DNA of 28,773 nt from JADJNW01 sp964517145 (lineage in GTDB: Bacteria > Bacteroidota > Bacteroidia > Chitinophagales > Saprospiraceae), in the NCBI GenBank assembly GCA_964517145.1, contig CAZFBN010000063.1, forward strand, positions 1 to 28,773. The letters are read 5' to 3'. The position numbers and the translations under genes were made by a program. The notes beneath the pieces were generated by a model. It was given only the letters and a program-made list of their open reading frames with translations, was not told where the DNA came from and searched no databases. Positions within the stretch are counted from its first letter, which is position 1. Each line of letters starts with the position of its first letter. Shown here in pieces: positions 15,780 through 23,854 of the stretch.

Positions 15780-16166
15780 ATGGAACGTGTTAAATTCAAC
15801 CTGGAATTTTTATTTAAATCTTCTCCTGCTATTCTATATCAATTTCTGACCACACCTTCCTGCCTGATTCGCTGGTTTTGTGATGGCGTGGATATTCAGG
15901 GAGACCTCTATCTTTTTTTGTGGAATGGCACCGCTCAAACTGCGGAAATAATGGATGATATTGAGGAGGAACTGGTTCGCTTTCGCTGGCTGGATGCTGA
16001 AGACGAACGGGAATTTTTAGAATTTAAAATCTACACTTCTCCGGTAACGGATGAAACGGTGCTGGAAATCACTGACTTTTCGGATGCCGACGAAGAAGAA
16101 GATCAAAAACTGCTCTGGATAGCTCAGATAGAGCGCTTGCGCAAGGAAATGGGCGCAGGAAGTTGA
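15780..16166 (+). CDS. START-like (SRPBCC) domain protein
   Basis: A 128-residue protein matching the single START-like domain proteins that are widespread in Bacteroidota. It begins MERVKFNLEFLFKSSPAILYQFLTTP, with the strand-helix start of an SRPBCC fold, then LIRWFCDGVDI, LYLFLWNGTAQTAEI, LVRFRWL and a TVLEITDF strand, ending in the long C-terminal helix (DQKLLWIAQIERLRKEMG). The acidic stretch DADEEEDQ precedes that helix. These folds form a deep hydrophobic cavity, often for lipids or chaperone clients (AHSA1-like). No ligand or partner is known to me for this subgroup. The ATG at 15780 is chosen because it opens the fold; the overlapping ATG at 15776 is in another frame. Confidence 0.8.
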   Translation: MERVKFNLEFLFKSSPAILYQFLTTPSCLIRWFCDGVDIQGDLYLFLWNGTAQTAEIMDDIEEELVRFRWLDAEDEREFLEFKIYTSPVTDETVLEITDFSDADEEEDQKLLWIAQIERLRKEMGAGS

Positions 16167-16185
16167 GGCTATTTTCCGTCGGAGA

Positions 16186-16229
16186 TTTGAAGTTTGAGGT
16201 TCGCTGACGTAGCTTCCTCAAACTTCAAA
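16186..16229. repeat. Perfect 14-bp inverted repeat between convergent genes
   Basis: TTTGAAGTTTGAGG (16186-16199) and its exact reverse complement (16216-16229) flank a 16-base loop, between the START-like and HtrA-type genes. The sequence downstream on the plus strand is AT-rich but not a T-run. It may end both transcripts. It is another low-complexity hairpin of the same style as those at 5392 and 4333. Confidence 0.75.
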
Positions 16230-16250
16230 AATTTAAATATAAAACAATCC

Positions 16251-17396
16251 TTATCTGGGTTGATCCAAACGCACTTCTAAATTAGCGGGTTTTCCTTCCC
16301 GCAATACTTTTACACTCACCACATCGCCAGGTTTGTACTTTTCTAATGCCAAAGTGATTTCATTGCCATTCTTAATCTTTTCATTATTAATGGCTATAAT
16401 GACATCGCCCAACACCACGCCACCATTGCGGCTGCGGTAAGTAGGACGAATGCCCGCTCGCGACGCAGCACTGCCATCCTCAACGCCTACCACCAATGCC
16501 CCTTCTTCAATACCCAGGCGTTCTACAATTTGCTGGGGCGCAATAGAAATGCCAATGCTCGGACGTTGCACTTTTCCGTAGCGAATCAATTCCGGCACCA
16601 CCCACTTCACGGCATCCACCGGAATGGAGAAACCAATCCCCGCCGAAGCGCCAGAAGGACTGTAAATAGCAGTGTTAACCCCGATCAACTGCCCGGAAGA
16701 ATTCAGCAAAGGTCCACCAGAGTTACCCGGATTAATCGCTGCATCCGACTGAATCACATCGCGAATAGGCACCCCTGCTACTGATTCAATTTCGCGCCCC
16801 AAGGCACTCACAATGCCAGTTGTCAACGTCTGATCCAAACCAAATGGATTGCCAATTGCAAAAACCGATTGCCCTACCCGCAAGTTTTCTGACTCGCCAA
16901 TGGGAATAGGCGTAAGTTTATTCGCCGAGACTTGAATACGCAGTACAGCAAGGTCTTTTTCGGGGTAAGCACCTATCACTTCCGCATCGTAAGTAGTTCG
17001 ATCTGAAAGCGTTACCGTTGCTTTATTCGCACCTTGAATTACATGAAAGTTTGTTACAATATGTCCTTGTTTGTCCCACACAAATCCAGAACCCGATCCG
17101 CGAGGAATTTCTGTCACGTCTCTCGTCCAAAGATCACGCGACAAAGCTGTTGTCGTAATAAAACAAACAGATGGCGAGGCTCTTTCAAACAGTTGAATGG
17201 TTGCTACTTCCGACGGATTTAGTGCCGGATTTTCTGCCAAAAGTGCTTCTCTGCTCTCAAAAGAAGCAGGTACTGCATTTACAGAAGCGTCTTGATCTTC
17301 ATTTTGGGCTGGATTGCTGCTATTTTTCCAGGCAGCGCCTATAAAAAAACCAATGCCAAGAAACAAAACCCACAGCAAATAACGCAAGTTGGTCAT
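16251..17396 (-). CDS. HtrA/Deg-type S1C serine protease with PDZ domain
   Basis: A 381-residue trypsin-like protease. An N-terminal signal anchor covers about 5-22 (YLLWVLFLGIGFFIGAA). The catalytic triad is complete: H118 in VTNFHVI, D148 in KDLAVL and S226 in GNSGGPL. One PDZ domain follows at about 285-375 (GISIAPQQIVERLGI, then GDVIIAINNEKI). One PDZ and an N-terminal membrane anchor make it DegS/HtrA-like in layout, rather than DegP, which has two. It should act in the periplasm in protein quality control or stress signalling. Its own promoter is 40 bases upstream. The neighbours show no partner sigma/anti-sigma pair, so a DegS-like signalling role is not supported by context. Confidence 0.92.
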   Translation of the reverse strand: MTNLRYLLWVLFLGIGFFIGAAWKNSSNPAQNEDQDASVNAVPASFESREALLAENPALNPSEVATIQLFERASPSVCFITTTALSRDLWTRDVTEIPRGSGSGFVWDKQGHIVTNFHVIQGANKATVTLSDRTTYDAEVIGAYPEKDLAVLRIQVSANKLTPIPIGESENLRVGQSVFAIGNPFGLDQTLTTGIVSALGREIESVAGVPIRDVIQSDAAINPGNSGGPLLNSSGQLIGVNTAIYSPSGASAGIGFSIPVDAVKWVVPELIRYGKVQRPSIGISIAPQQIVERLGIEEGALVVGVEDGSAASRAGIRPTYRSRNGGVVLGDVIIAINNEKIKNGNEITLALEKYKPGDVVSVKVLREGKPANLEVRLDQPR

Positions 17397-17435
17397 AGCT
17401 TTCTTACAATTTTGATTAAATGGATAGTTTTATTA

Positions 17436-17467
17436 CAAAAATACAATGAAAGTTGTTCATGGTTCAA
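17436..17467 (-). promoter_or_regulatory. Promoter of the HtrA-type protease gene
   Basis: Minus strand: TTG at 17467-17465, 21 bases, then TATTTTTG at 17443-17436. The start is predicted near 17429, a leader of about 33 bases. Confidence 0.6.
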
Positions 17468-17535
17468 CCGTTCAAGCTTTGTTCGTTATTTTTGGACAAT
17501 TGAACTTCAAAGTTTCAACCCTACCCTGGCTGCGC

Positions 17536-18819
17536 CTAAGTTTTGCGCTGCTTTTTCTTAGCAGCCGGAAATAAGATATTGTTAAGAATCAAACGGTAGC
17601 CCGGTGAATTTGGATGCAGGCTCAAATCCGTGGGCGGATCGCCAACAAAATGACGATAATCTTCAGGGTCGTGCCCGCCGTAAAACGTCCAGGTGCCCTC
17701 GCCAAACGTACCGTGAATGTAGCGCGCTTCGTTCGCCGGTTTATTCTCGCCTAAAGTCAGCACACTAGGTTTGATAAATTCTTTGCGAAAAGCAGTCGTC
17801 TGTCCCATAAATCCTTTCACCGTGCGGGTATGGCATTGTGACAACATGGTTGGAACGGGATCCCATTTTGCAGAAAAATCAAACAAGGTAAAATAATCTT
17901 GCTCCGGCATTACATTGCGACCAAAATAGTGGTCAATGCTGGAATGTTCATATTCTAAAGGATTCTGAGTCAATTCAAAATCACGGAAAGCGAACGTTTT
18001 GGTAAAATCCAATTTTTCCTGTGCGTTTGGGTCAGCACCGTCACCGTCGTACATCTGTGCACAAATGTCGATGCCTTCTGCCGCCAATGCAATATCATAA
18101 GTATCTGTTGCTGAGCACATTGCAAACATAAAGCCGCCGCCACCTACAAATTCACGAATTTTTTTCACCACTGCCAATTTCAATTGCGACACTTTTGAAA
18201 AGCCCAAACTTTTTGCCAATGCCTCCGAATTGCGCACATGCTCTCGATACCAGGGCTGGTTGGAATAAGACCTATAAAAACGACCGTATTGCCCCGTAAA
18301 ATCTTCGTGGTGCAAGTGCAGCCAATCATACTTCGCCAGTTCATTGTTCAGTACATCTGCATCATAAATGGTTTCATACGGAATTTCAGCATACGTCAAT
18401 GCCAGCGTCACCGCGTCATCCCAAGGTTGTATGCGCTCGCCTTTTTCATTTTTATCAGGACTATACACCGCTACTTTGGGCGCCACTTCCAGTTTAACCA
18501 CATCCATATTCACCTCCGGGTGACTGATTTGTTCCGTGATTTGATTAAACTGTGCATCTGCGATCACTTCGTAACTCACACCACGCGTAATGCACTCTTT
18601 TTCAAAGAGTTTGTTATGTTGAAATGCGAAGCTACCGCCGCGATAATTCAACAGCCACCAGGCTTCTACGCCATTTTGTAATACCCAATACGTGATGCCA
18701 TATGCCTTCAAATGATCGCGTTGCGACGTTGCGTCCATGGGAATCAGAATGAAAGCAGCTTGTGCCTTGGCGGCAAAAACAATCAACAACGTTAATACTA
18801 CCAGTCGTCTTAGATTCAT
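17536..18819 (-). CDS. Exported Bacteroidota-conserved protein, often labelled asparagine synthetase B
   Basis: A 427-residue protein with a signal peptide (about 1-21, ending AKAQA). I recall this family (AFILIPMDATSQRDHLKAYG at the mature N-terminus) as annotated asparagine synthetase B in many Bacteroidota, but nothing in it looks like AsnB: there is no N-terminal Cys nucleophile, no PP-loop, and the protein is exported. What is visible: a Rossmann-like middle part (VAVYSPDKN at 116-124, DWLHLHHEDFTGQYG at 165-179), then GGGGFMFAMCSATDT (226-240), with C235 at a position that resembles the nucleophile elbow of glutamine-amidotransferase-like folds. The C-terminus has GTWTFYGGHDPEDYRH and a ThuA/amidotransferase-like end. 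Activity is unknown. It is divergent from a membrane VWA protein. Confidence 0.7.
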   Translation of the reverse strand: MNLRRLVVLTLLIVFAAKAQAAFILIPMDATSQRDHLKAYGITYWVLQNGVEAWWLLNYRGGSFAFQHNKLFEKECITRGVSYEVIADAQFNQITEQISHPEVNMDVVKLEVAPKVAVYSPDKNEKGERIQPWDDAVTLALTYAEIPYETIYDADVLNNELAKYDWLHLHHEDFTGQYGRFYRSYSNQPWYREHVRNSEALAKSLGFSKVSQLKLAVVKKIREFVGGGGFMFAMCSATDTYDIALAAEGIDICAQMYDGDGADPNAQEKLDFTKTFAFRDFELTQNPLEYEHSSIDHYFGRNVMPEQDYFTLFDFSAKWDPVPTMLSQCHTRTVKGFMGQTTAFRKEFIKPSVLTLGENKPANEARYIHGTFGEGTWTFYGGHDPEDYRHFVGDPPTDLSLHPNSPGYRLILNNILFPAAKKKQRKT

Positions 18820-18990
18820 AAAAATATTTTTTACAAAAAAAGCTTATTATTGGAATCCTTGCACTTATAGAAACGAAAATTACAACAATTGCATTGCTGC
18901 TGCTAGGTTTTAACAAAATGGTAACAACACCACCGTTTTTTACAGCAGAAAATAGAGTATAATTGCGTTTCAACTTTAGGTTGATTAGGA

Positions 18991-19079
18991 AATAGGGGTA
19001 TAGGGGAATGGGAAAATTTACAATAATTGATCACTTTTATTCTTAATATCCTATAGCCCTATTCCCTTATCACCCTATT
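18991..19079. repeat. G-rich/C-rich inverted repeat in the leader of the VWA gene
   Basis: AATAGGGGTATAGGGGAAT (18991-19009) pairs with ATTCCCTTATCACCCTATT (19061-19079) at 16 of 19 positions, with a 51-base AT-rich loop. The C-arm ends 11 bases before the ATG at 19091. It is related in sequence to the element at 10521-10584, which sits in the same position relative to its gene. Confidence 0.75.
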
Positions 19080-19090
19080 ATCCAATTACT

Positions 19091-21190
19091 ATGGCGAATC
19101 TAACTTTTCAATATCCAGTTTGGTATCTTATTTTTTGTGTGTTGCTGGGAGCAGCGTATGCACTGGTGCTGTATTTTCGAGATAAAACATTTTACGATCA
19201 ATCGGAGCGGCTCAACTGGATCATGGGTGCTTTTCGCTTTGTTACGATCACCATTTTGAGCATGTTGCTCTTGTCGCCTTTATTAAAATCCATTGTCACT
19301 CATTCGCAAAAACCGGTGATCGTGCTCGCACAGGATCAATCGGAATCAGTGGCTGCTTCGATGAATGAAGAACAACGTGACAATTACCGCAGCAATTTTG
19401 AAAAATTAGCACAACAACTTGGCAATCAATACGATGTAAAGCAATACGCTTTTGGCAATGAAGTGCGCGAAGCCATTGATTTTCAGTACAATGACAAAGT
19501 GACCAACCTTTCGGAACTGCTCACCAATGTGTATGATTTGTATAGCAATCAAAATTTAGGCGCCATTGTGCTCGCAACGGATGGTATTTACAATGAAGGA
19601 AGCAATCCGGTCTATTTGAATTCAAAACTGACAGCACCGATTTATTCAATTGCATTGGGCGACACCACCATTAAAAAAGACGTGGTGCTCAAGCGTGTTT
19701 TTCATAATAAAATTGCATACCTCGGTGATAAATTCACGGTGCAGGTGGACGTGAGCGCGCAAAATTTTGCAGGAAGCAATACGAGCTTGAGCGTTTTTAA
19801 AATAGAAGGTGGCAATGCGCGCAAGATGCAGCAAGTGCCCATCAATATTGACCGGAACGATTATTTTACTACTCGCGAAATTATTTTGGATGCCAATCAG
19901 GCAGGCGTGCAGCGGTATCGCATTGTAGCCGAATCGCTCTCCGGCGAAGCCACCAATATTAACAATGCCAAAGAAATTTTTATAGACGTGCTGGATGCGC
20001 GGCAGAAAATTTTGATCCTTGCGAACTCACCGCATCCCGATATTACTGCCATTCGCCAATCCATTGAGCAAAATAAAAATTACCAGGTTGACATTGCTTT
20101 TATCAATAATCTGACGGCAAATGTTGGCACGTACGATTTTGTCATTTTGCATCAATTGCCGAGTCGTAACAACGATGCTACCAACGTTTTCAATGTTCTA
20201 CAAAGTAAAAATATCCCACATTTGTTCATTGCAGGCATGCAAACGAATTTCACCCGTTTGAATCAGCTGCAAAATCTGGTGCGTTTTCAAATTGGCGGCT
20301 CTAGCACGAACGATGTGCAGGGCAGGATCGCGCCGGGCTTTAACAGTTTTACCATCAGCGACCAATTGACCAACGAATTGCCTCAGTTTCCGCCTTTGAC
20401 TGCGCCGTTCGGCGAATTTCAAGTGTCGCCGGGGGCTGCCGTGTTGTTGTATCAGCGCATTGGCAAGGTGGACACGCGCTACCCGTTGCTGGTGCTGGGC
20501 GAGGAGGGCAGTGCCAAAGTGGGCGTGCTTTGCGCCGAGGGGTTGTGGAAGTGGCGTTTGTTTGACTTTTTGCAAAATCAAAACCATGAATTATTCAATG
20601 AATTGTTGGGGAAACCCGTGCAATTTCTGAGTTTGAAAGCGGATAAGCGCAAATTTCGCGTAACGCCAGTTAAAAATATTTTTAATGAAAATGAGCCGGT
20701 CTTTTTTGATGCGGAATTGTATAATGATAATTATGAATTGATTAATGAGCCCGATGCTTCCATCTCGATTACCAATGGGGAAGGTAAAGAATTTGATTTT
20801 ACTTTTAACAAAACAGGGCGTTCTTACACCTTAAATACCGGCATTTTTCCGGTTGGAAATTACACGTATCGCGCGGCGGTAAGTTACAATGGTCAGAATC
20901 TCGCGGTATCCGGGCAATTCAGCGTACAGCCGGTGCAAGTTGAACTGTTTGAAACCACTGCCAATCATAATTTACTGCGCTTGATGAGCAATAAATATGG
21001 CGGCGCAGTGGTGTATCCGAATAATATGTCAAGCATTGTTGATCTGATTGAGCAGAAAGGCACTGTCAAACCAGTGATTTACGAAACCGCCAAAACACGT
21101 CCGGTCATCAATTTAAAATGGATTTTCTTTTTACTGCTACTGTTGCTGAGTGGCGAGTGGTTTATGCGGCGGTACTTTGGAGCGTATTAA
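19091..21190 (+). CDS. Membrane-anchored VWA-like protein, function unknown
   Basis: A 699-residue protein of a kind common in Bacteroidota. Two N-terminal membrane helices (about 9-28 and 46-66) are followed by a von Willebrand A-like domain: strand PVIVLAQDQSES (75-86) with the DxSxS metal site at D82, S84 and S86, then AIVLATDGIYNEG (158-170) with TDG. After that come beta-rich, Ig-like segments (about 195-300 and 540-630) and a middle Rossmann-like segment (KILILANSPHPD, DFVILHQLPSRN). A last helix (about 674-691, WIFFLLLLLLSGEWF) precedes the basic C-terminus. The large domain should lie in the periplasm. The ATG at 19091 starts the first helix. Bat-type aerotolerance proteins share the VWA-plus-helices layout, but this one lacks the MoxR neighbour. 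Role unknown. Confidence 0.8.
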   Translation: MANLTFQYPVWYLIFCVLLGAAYALVLYFRDKTFYDQSERLNWIMGAFRFVTITILSMLLLSPLLKSIVTHSQKPVIVLAQDQSESVAASMNEEQRDNYRSNFEKLAQQLGNQYDVKQYAFGNEVREAIDFQYNDKVTNLSELLTNVYDLYSNQNLGAIVLATDGIYNEGSNPVYLNSKLTAPIYSIALGDTTIKKDVVLKRVFHNKIAYLGDKFTVQVDVSAQNFAGSNTSLSVFKIEGGNARKMQQVPINIDRNDYFTTREIILDANQAGVQRYRIVAESLSGEATNINNAKEIFIDVLDARQKILILANSPHPDITAIRQSIEQNKNYQVDIAFINNLTANVGTYDFVILHQLPSRNNDATNVFNVLQSKNIPHLFIAGMQTNFTRLNQLQNLVRFQIGGSSTNDVQGRIAPGFNSFTISDQLTNELPQFPPLTAPFGEFQVSPGAAVLLYQRIGKVDTRYPLLVLGEEGSAKVGVLCAEGLWKWRLFDFLQNQNHELFNELLGKPVQFLSLKADKRKFRVTPVKNIFNENEPVFFDAELYNDNYELINEPDASISITNGEGKEFDFTFNKTGRSYTLNTGIFPVGNYTYRAAVSYNGQNLAVSGQFSVQPVQVELFETTANHNLLRLMSNKYGGAVVYPNNMSSIVDLIEQKGTVKPVIYETAKTRPVINLKWIFFLLLLLLSGEWFMRRYFGAY

Positions 21191-21225
21191 AGTGGAAGAT
21201 TTGAAATTATAAAGTTGAAAAATAG

Positions 21226-21270
21226 AAAGAGCAAGGTCCCATTGCAATAGACTTCGCTCTTTTTATTTTA
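21226..21270. terminator. Probable bidirectional terminator between the VWA and PUR genes
   Basis: AAAGAGC (21226-21232) pairs with GCTCTTT (21256-21262), extended inside by AGGTC/GACTT pairing. On the plus strand TTTTTATTTT follows. On the minus strand the stem is followed by CTATTTTTC. It serves the VWA gene (stop 21190) and probably also the PUR gene (stop 21300). Confidence 0.75.
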
Positions 21271-21299
21271 CATTTCAGTGCCCAAATTTGCATTTGAGT

Positions 21300-21692
21300 T
21301 TACCAGCTAATATCATCGTCATTTTCAACCTTCGACTTCGCTTTGGTATTCACCAGATGATCGTCTTCGTCATACTCTACGCCATCTTCATTCTCGTATT
21401 CTTCCTGGCGGCGGTCGTACTCTTCATAGTCATAGTCTGGCATCAATTCCGTCTTCACGTAGTTGATCACTTCCTCCAGGCTGCCGATAAAACGGTTAAA
21501 ATCTTCTTTGTACAAGAAAATTTTGTGCCGTTCGTACCCTTCGCCGTTGAATTTTTTGGTGCTCTCAGTAAGGGTCAGATAAAAATCATCCCCTTTGGTG
21601 CGGCGTACATCAAAAAAGTAAGTTCTTCGTTTGCCTGCTTTTACTTTCTTTGAATACACACTCTCGAATCTACGGTTTCTCTCGTTATCCAC
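21300..21692 (-). CDS. PUR family (DUF3276) single-stranded nucleic acid-binding protein, GTG start
   Basis: A 130-residue protein if read from the GTG at 21692 (VDNERNRRFESVYSKK). The frame stays open to an ATG at 21872, but those 60 extra codons cross a perfect promoter (21735-21764) and have no family match, whereas DUF3276 proteins start just before the ESVYSKKVKAGKRRTYFFDV segment seen here. That segment plus DDFYLTLTEST and HKIFLYKEDFNRFI is the single PUR repeat, a beta-sheet with one helix that binds purine-rich single strands. The C-terminal third is very acidic (DYDYEEYDRRQEEYENEDG), which is common in the family. The target is unknown; RNA binding is likely. It is downstream of, and co-directional with, the ABC exporter. 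Confidence 0.85.
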   Translation of the reverse strand: MDNERNRRFESVYSKKVKAGKRRTYFFDVRRTKGDDFYLTLTESTKKFNGEGYERHKIFLYKEDFNRFIGSLEEVINYVKTELMPDYDYEEYDRRQEEYENEDGVEYDEDDHLVNTKAKSKVENDDDISW

Positions 21693-21734
21693 GTTTTTTA
21701 GAAAGTTTTGTGAATGTAAAATGGCTTTCCCGTA

Positions 21735-21764
21735 CAAAAGTAGTGATTTACTGAAAATTACAAA
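21735..21764 (-). promoter_or_regulatory. Promoter of the PUR-family gene
   Basis: Minus strand: TTTG at 21764-21761, 18 bases, then TACTTTTG at 21742-21735. A transcript start near 21728 lies downstream of every in-frame ATG, which argues that translation begins at GTG 21692. Confidence 0.6.
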
Positions 21765-21868
21765 AAAATCTTTCGAGAATTCGGTCATTAATTGGAAGTT
21801 ATCGGCAAACAGGTAGCCCGCGCGCTTCACACATCTATTGTAAACGCCCGATAAATATGGACAAGCCA

Positions 21869-23656
21869 TCAATGACTCGCCGCTTCCTCAAGTGTCTGAT
21901 TTTCAAATAATTCTGCGTAATATCCTTTTTGAGCAAGCAAGGTTTCGTGGGTGCCTTCTTCTACAATTTCACCTTGATCCATCACAATAATTTTGTCAAA
22001 TTGCAGCAAAGAATAAATCCGGTGGGTAATGATAATCGCCGTTTTATCAGACAGTGCATCCGTAAAATAGCCCAAAATCTGCTTTTCCGTATTGGTATCA
22101 ACCGCCGACAGACAGTCATCCAGCATCACGATATCCGGTTTTTTGATCAAAGCCCGCGCAATCGAAACGCGCTGCTTCTGCCCGCCGGAGAGGGTCACGC
22201 CGCGTTCGCCAACAATTGTGTCAAATCCTTCCGACAATCCCTTGATGTCCTCATACACCGCCGCATATTTTGAAAACGCCTCTACTTCCTCTCGCGCAGC
22301 GGCTCGTTCGCCAAAGGCAATATTATTTGCCACACTATCCGAAAACAAAAATACATCTTGCGGCACATAGCCAACGCGCTCGCGCAAATTGGCAAGATCG
22401 TGCGCCTGAATATTTTTACCATCTATACGAATCTCGCCATCGCTCACGTCGTACATGCGCACGAGCAGGTCGGCAATCGTGGTTTTTCCAGAGCCGGTAC
22501 GACCAATTATCGCCATTTTTTGCCCTGGCAACAGACTAAAATTGATATTTTTCAATGCTTGAATGCCCGTATCAGGATAAGTGAACGACACTTTATCAAA
22601 TTCGATTTGACCTTTCAAAGGCGTCGGATTTAAAACTGGATTGCTGATGGTCGGCTTCGTTTGTAAAAATTCATTAATTCGTTTTTGCGATGCTGCTGCC
22701 TGCTGCGTGATGGAGGCAATCCAGCCAATCGCTGTCACGGGCCAAGTGAGCATATTCACATAAATCACGAATTCAGCAATGTTTCCGGGCGTCACCGCGC
22801 CACTCGACACCTGCAGCCCCCCGATGTAAACCACCAAAATGGTACTCGCTCCTATCAGCAGCAGCATCAATGGATAAAAGAAGGAATTCACACGTGCAAG
22901 CGACAAAGATTTTGCTTTAAAATCTTCACTTTCTTTTGCAAAAAAATTCACCTGCGGCACTTCCTGCACATATGATTTTACCACTCGAATGCCCGAATAC
23001 ACTTCCTGTGCAATGCTATTCAAGGTCGCGAGCTTGCGCTGAATGATTTCACTCTTTTTATTAATAATATTACTAATGTAGTAAATAGAAATCGACAAAA
23101 AAGGCAGCGGCGCCAGGCACCACAAGGTCAGTTCCAAATTGACACTTACCATTGATTGAATGGTCAAAATGAAAACAGAAACCAGGTTTACACCATATAA
23201 AATAGCCGGACCCAAGTAATTGCGCACTTTCGAGACATCTTCCGTGATGCGCGCCATCAGATCACCGGTATTATTTCTTTTATAAAATGCCTGATCGAGC
23301 GCTTCATAATGTGCAAAAATTTCCTTGCGCATATCATATTCAATCAAGCGGGACATCACAATGATGGTTTGCCGCATAAAATACATAAAAATACCCATCA
23401 GCACCGCCAGTAGCAGAACGACTCCTCCAAAGTACAACAACGTTTTGCCCAAGCTCATGTACAAATCGCGCTGCAACTCAAACCCATCGTACATGCTGTA
23501 TAAACCAATATTTTCTACCACCAAATCGAGCGCCTCGCGAATCATTTGCGGTTGCAATACGCGGAAGTAATTGGAAATGAATACAAAAGCGATGCCACCC
23601 AACAGATGCCAGCGGTATTTGAGAAAAAACTTGTTGAGATAACGTAGGTGTTTCAC
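21869..23656 (-). CDS. ABC exporter (fused permease and ATPase), MsbA-like
   Basis: A 595-residue half-transporter. The N-terminal half (about 15-320) has six predicted membrane helices. The ATPase half has Walker A GRTGSGKT at 385-392, Q-loop near VPQDVFLF, signature LSGGQ at 489-493, Walker B IVMLDD at 509-514 and switch His H545 in ITHR. The catalytic carboxylate after Walker B is Asp514 rather than the usual Glu, as in one half of heterodimeric exporters (LDDSLSAVD type). No partner half is in the window. It exports lipids or hydrophobic compounds; the substrate is unknown. The start is GTG 23656: the frame upstream has no ATG before a stop, and a TTG-N20-TACCTTTG promoter lies 87 bases above it. 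Confidence 0.9.
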   Translation of the reverse strand: MKHLRYLNKFFLKYRWHLLGGIAFVFISNYFRVLQPQMIREALDLVVENIGLYSMYDGFELQRDLYMSLGKTLLYFGGVVLLLAVLMGIFMYFMRQTIIVMSRLIEYDMRKEIFAHYEALDQAFYKRNNTGDLMARITEDVSKVRNYLGPAILYGVNLVSVFILTIQSMVSVNLELTLWCLAPLPFLSISIYYISNIINKKSEIIQRKLATLNSIAQEVYSGIRVVKSYVQEVPQVNFFAKESEDFKAKSLSLARVNSFFYPLMLLLIGASTILVVYIGGLQVSSGAVTPGNIAEFVIYVNMLTWPVTAIGWIASITQQAAASQKRINEFLQTKPTISNPVLNPTPLKGQIEFDKVSFTYPDTGIQALKNINFSLLPGQKMAIIGRTGSGKTTIADLLVRMYDVSDGEIRIDGKNIQAHDLANLRERVGYVPQDVFLFSDSVANNIAFGERAAAREEVEAFSKYAAVYEDIKGLSEGFDTIVGERGVTLSGGQKQRVSIARALIKKPDIVMLDDCLSAVDTNTEKQILGYFTDALSDKTAIIITHRIYSLLQFDKIIVMDQGEIVEEGTHETLLAQKGYYAELFENQTLEEAASH

Positions 23657-23742
23657 GCCGGGAAATTTATTCGATTGACGATTAAATAATTGTCATACAA
23701 TGCTTTAATCTGTTCAATCATCATTTTTTTATTTTAAAACTT

Positions 23743-23773
23743 CAAAGGTATGCTTTTAGGAAACCCGCCACAA
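23743..23773 (-). promoter_or_regulatory. Promoter of the ABC exporter gene
   Basis: Minus strand: TTG at 23773-23771, exactly 20 bases, then TACCTTTG at 23750-23743. The leader to the GTG start is about 80 bases. Confidence 0.65.
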
Positions 23774-23854
23774 GTCAAGAAGTTTTATAAAAAAGTTAAA
23801 AAGCGATTTTATACAAATAACAGAAATGCTACTTTCGTGCTGAAAAATCCTTGC

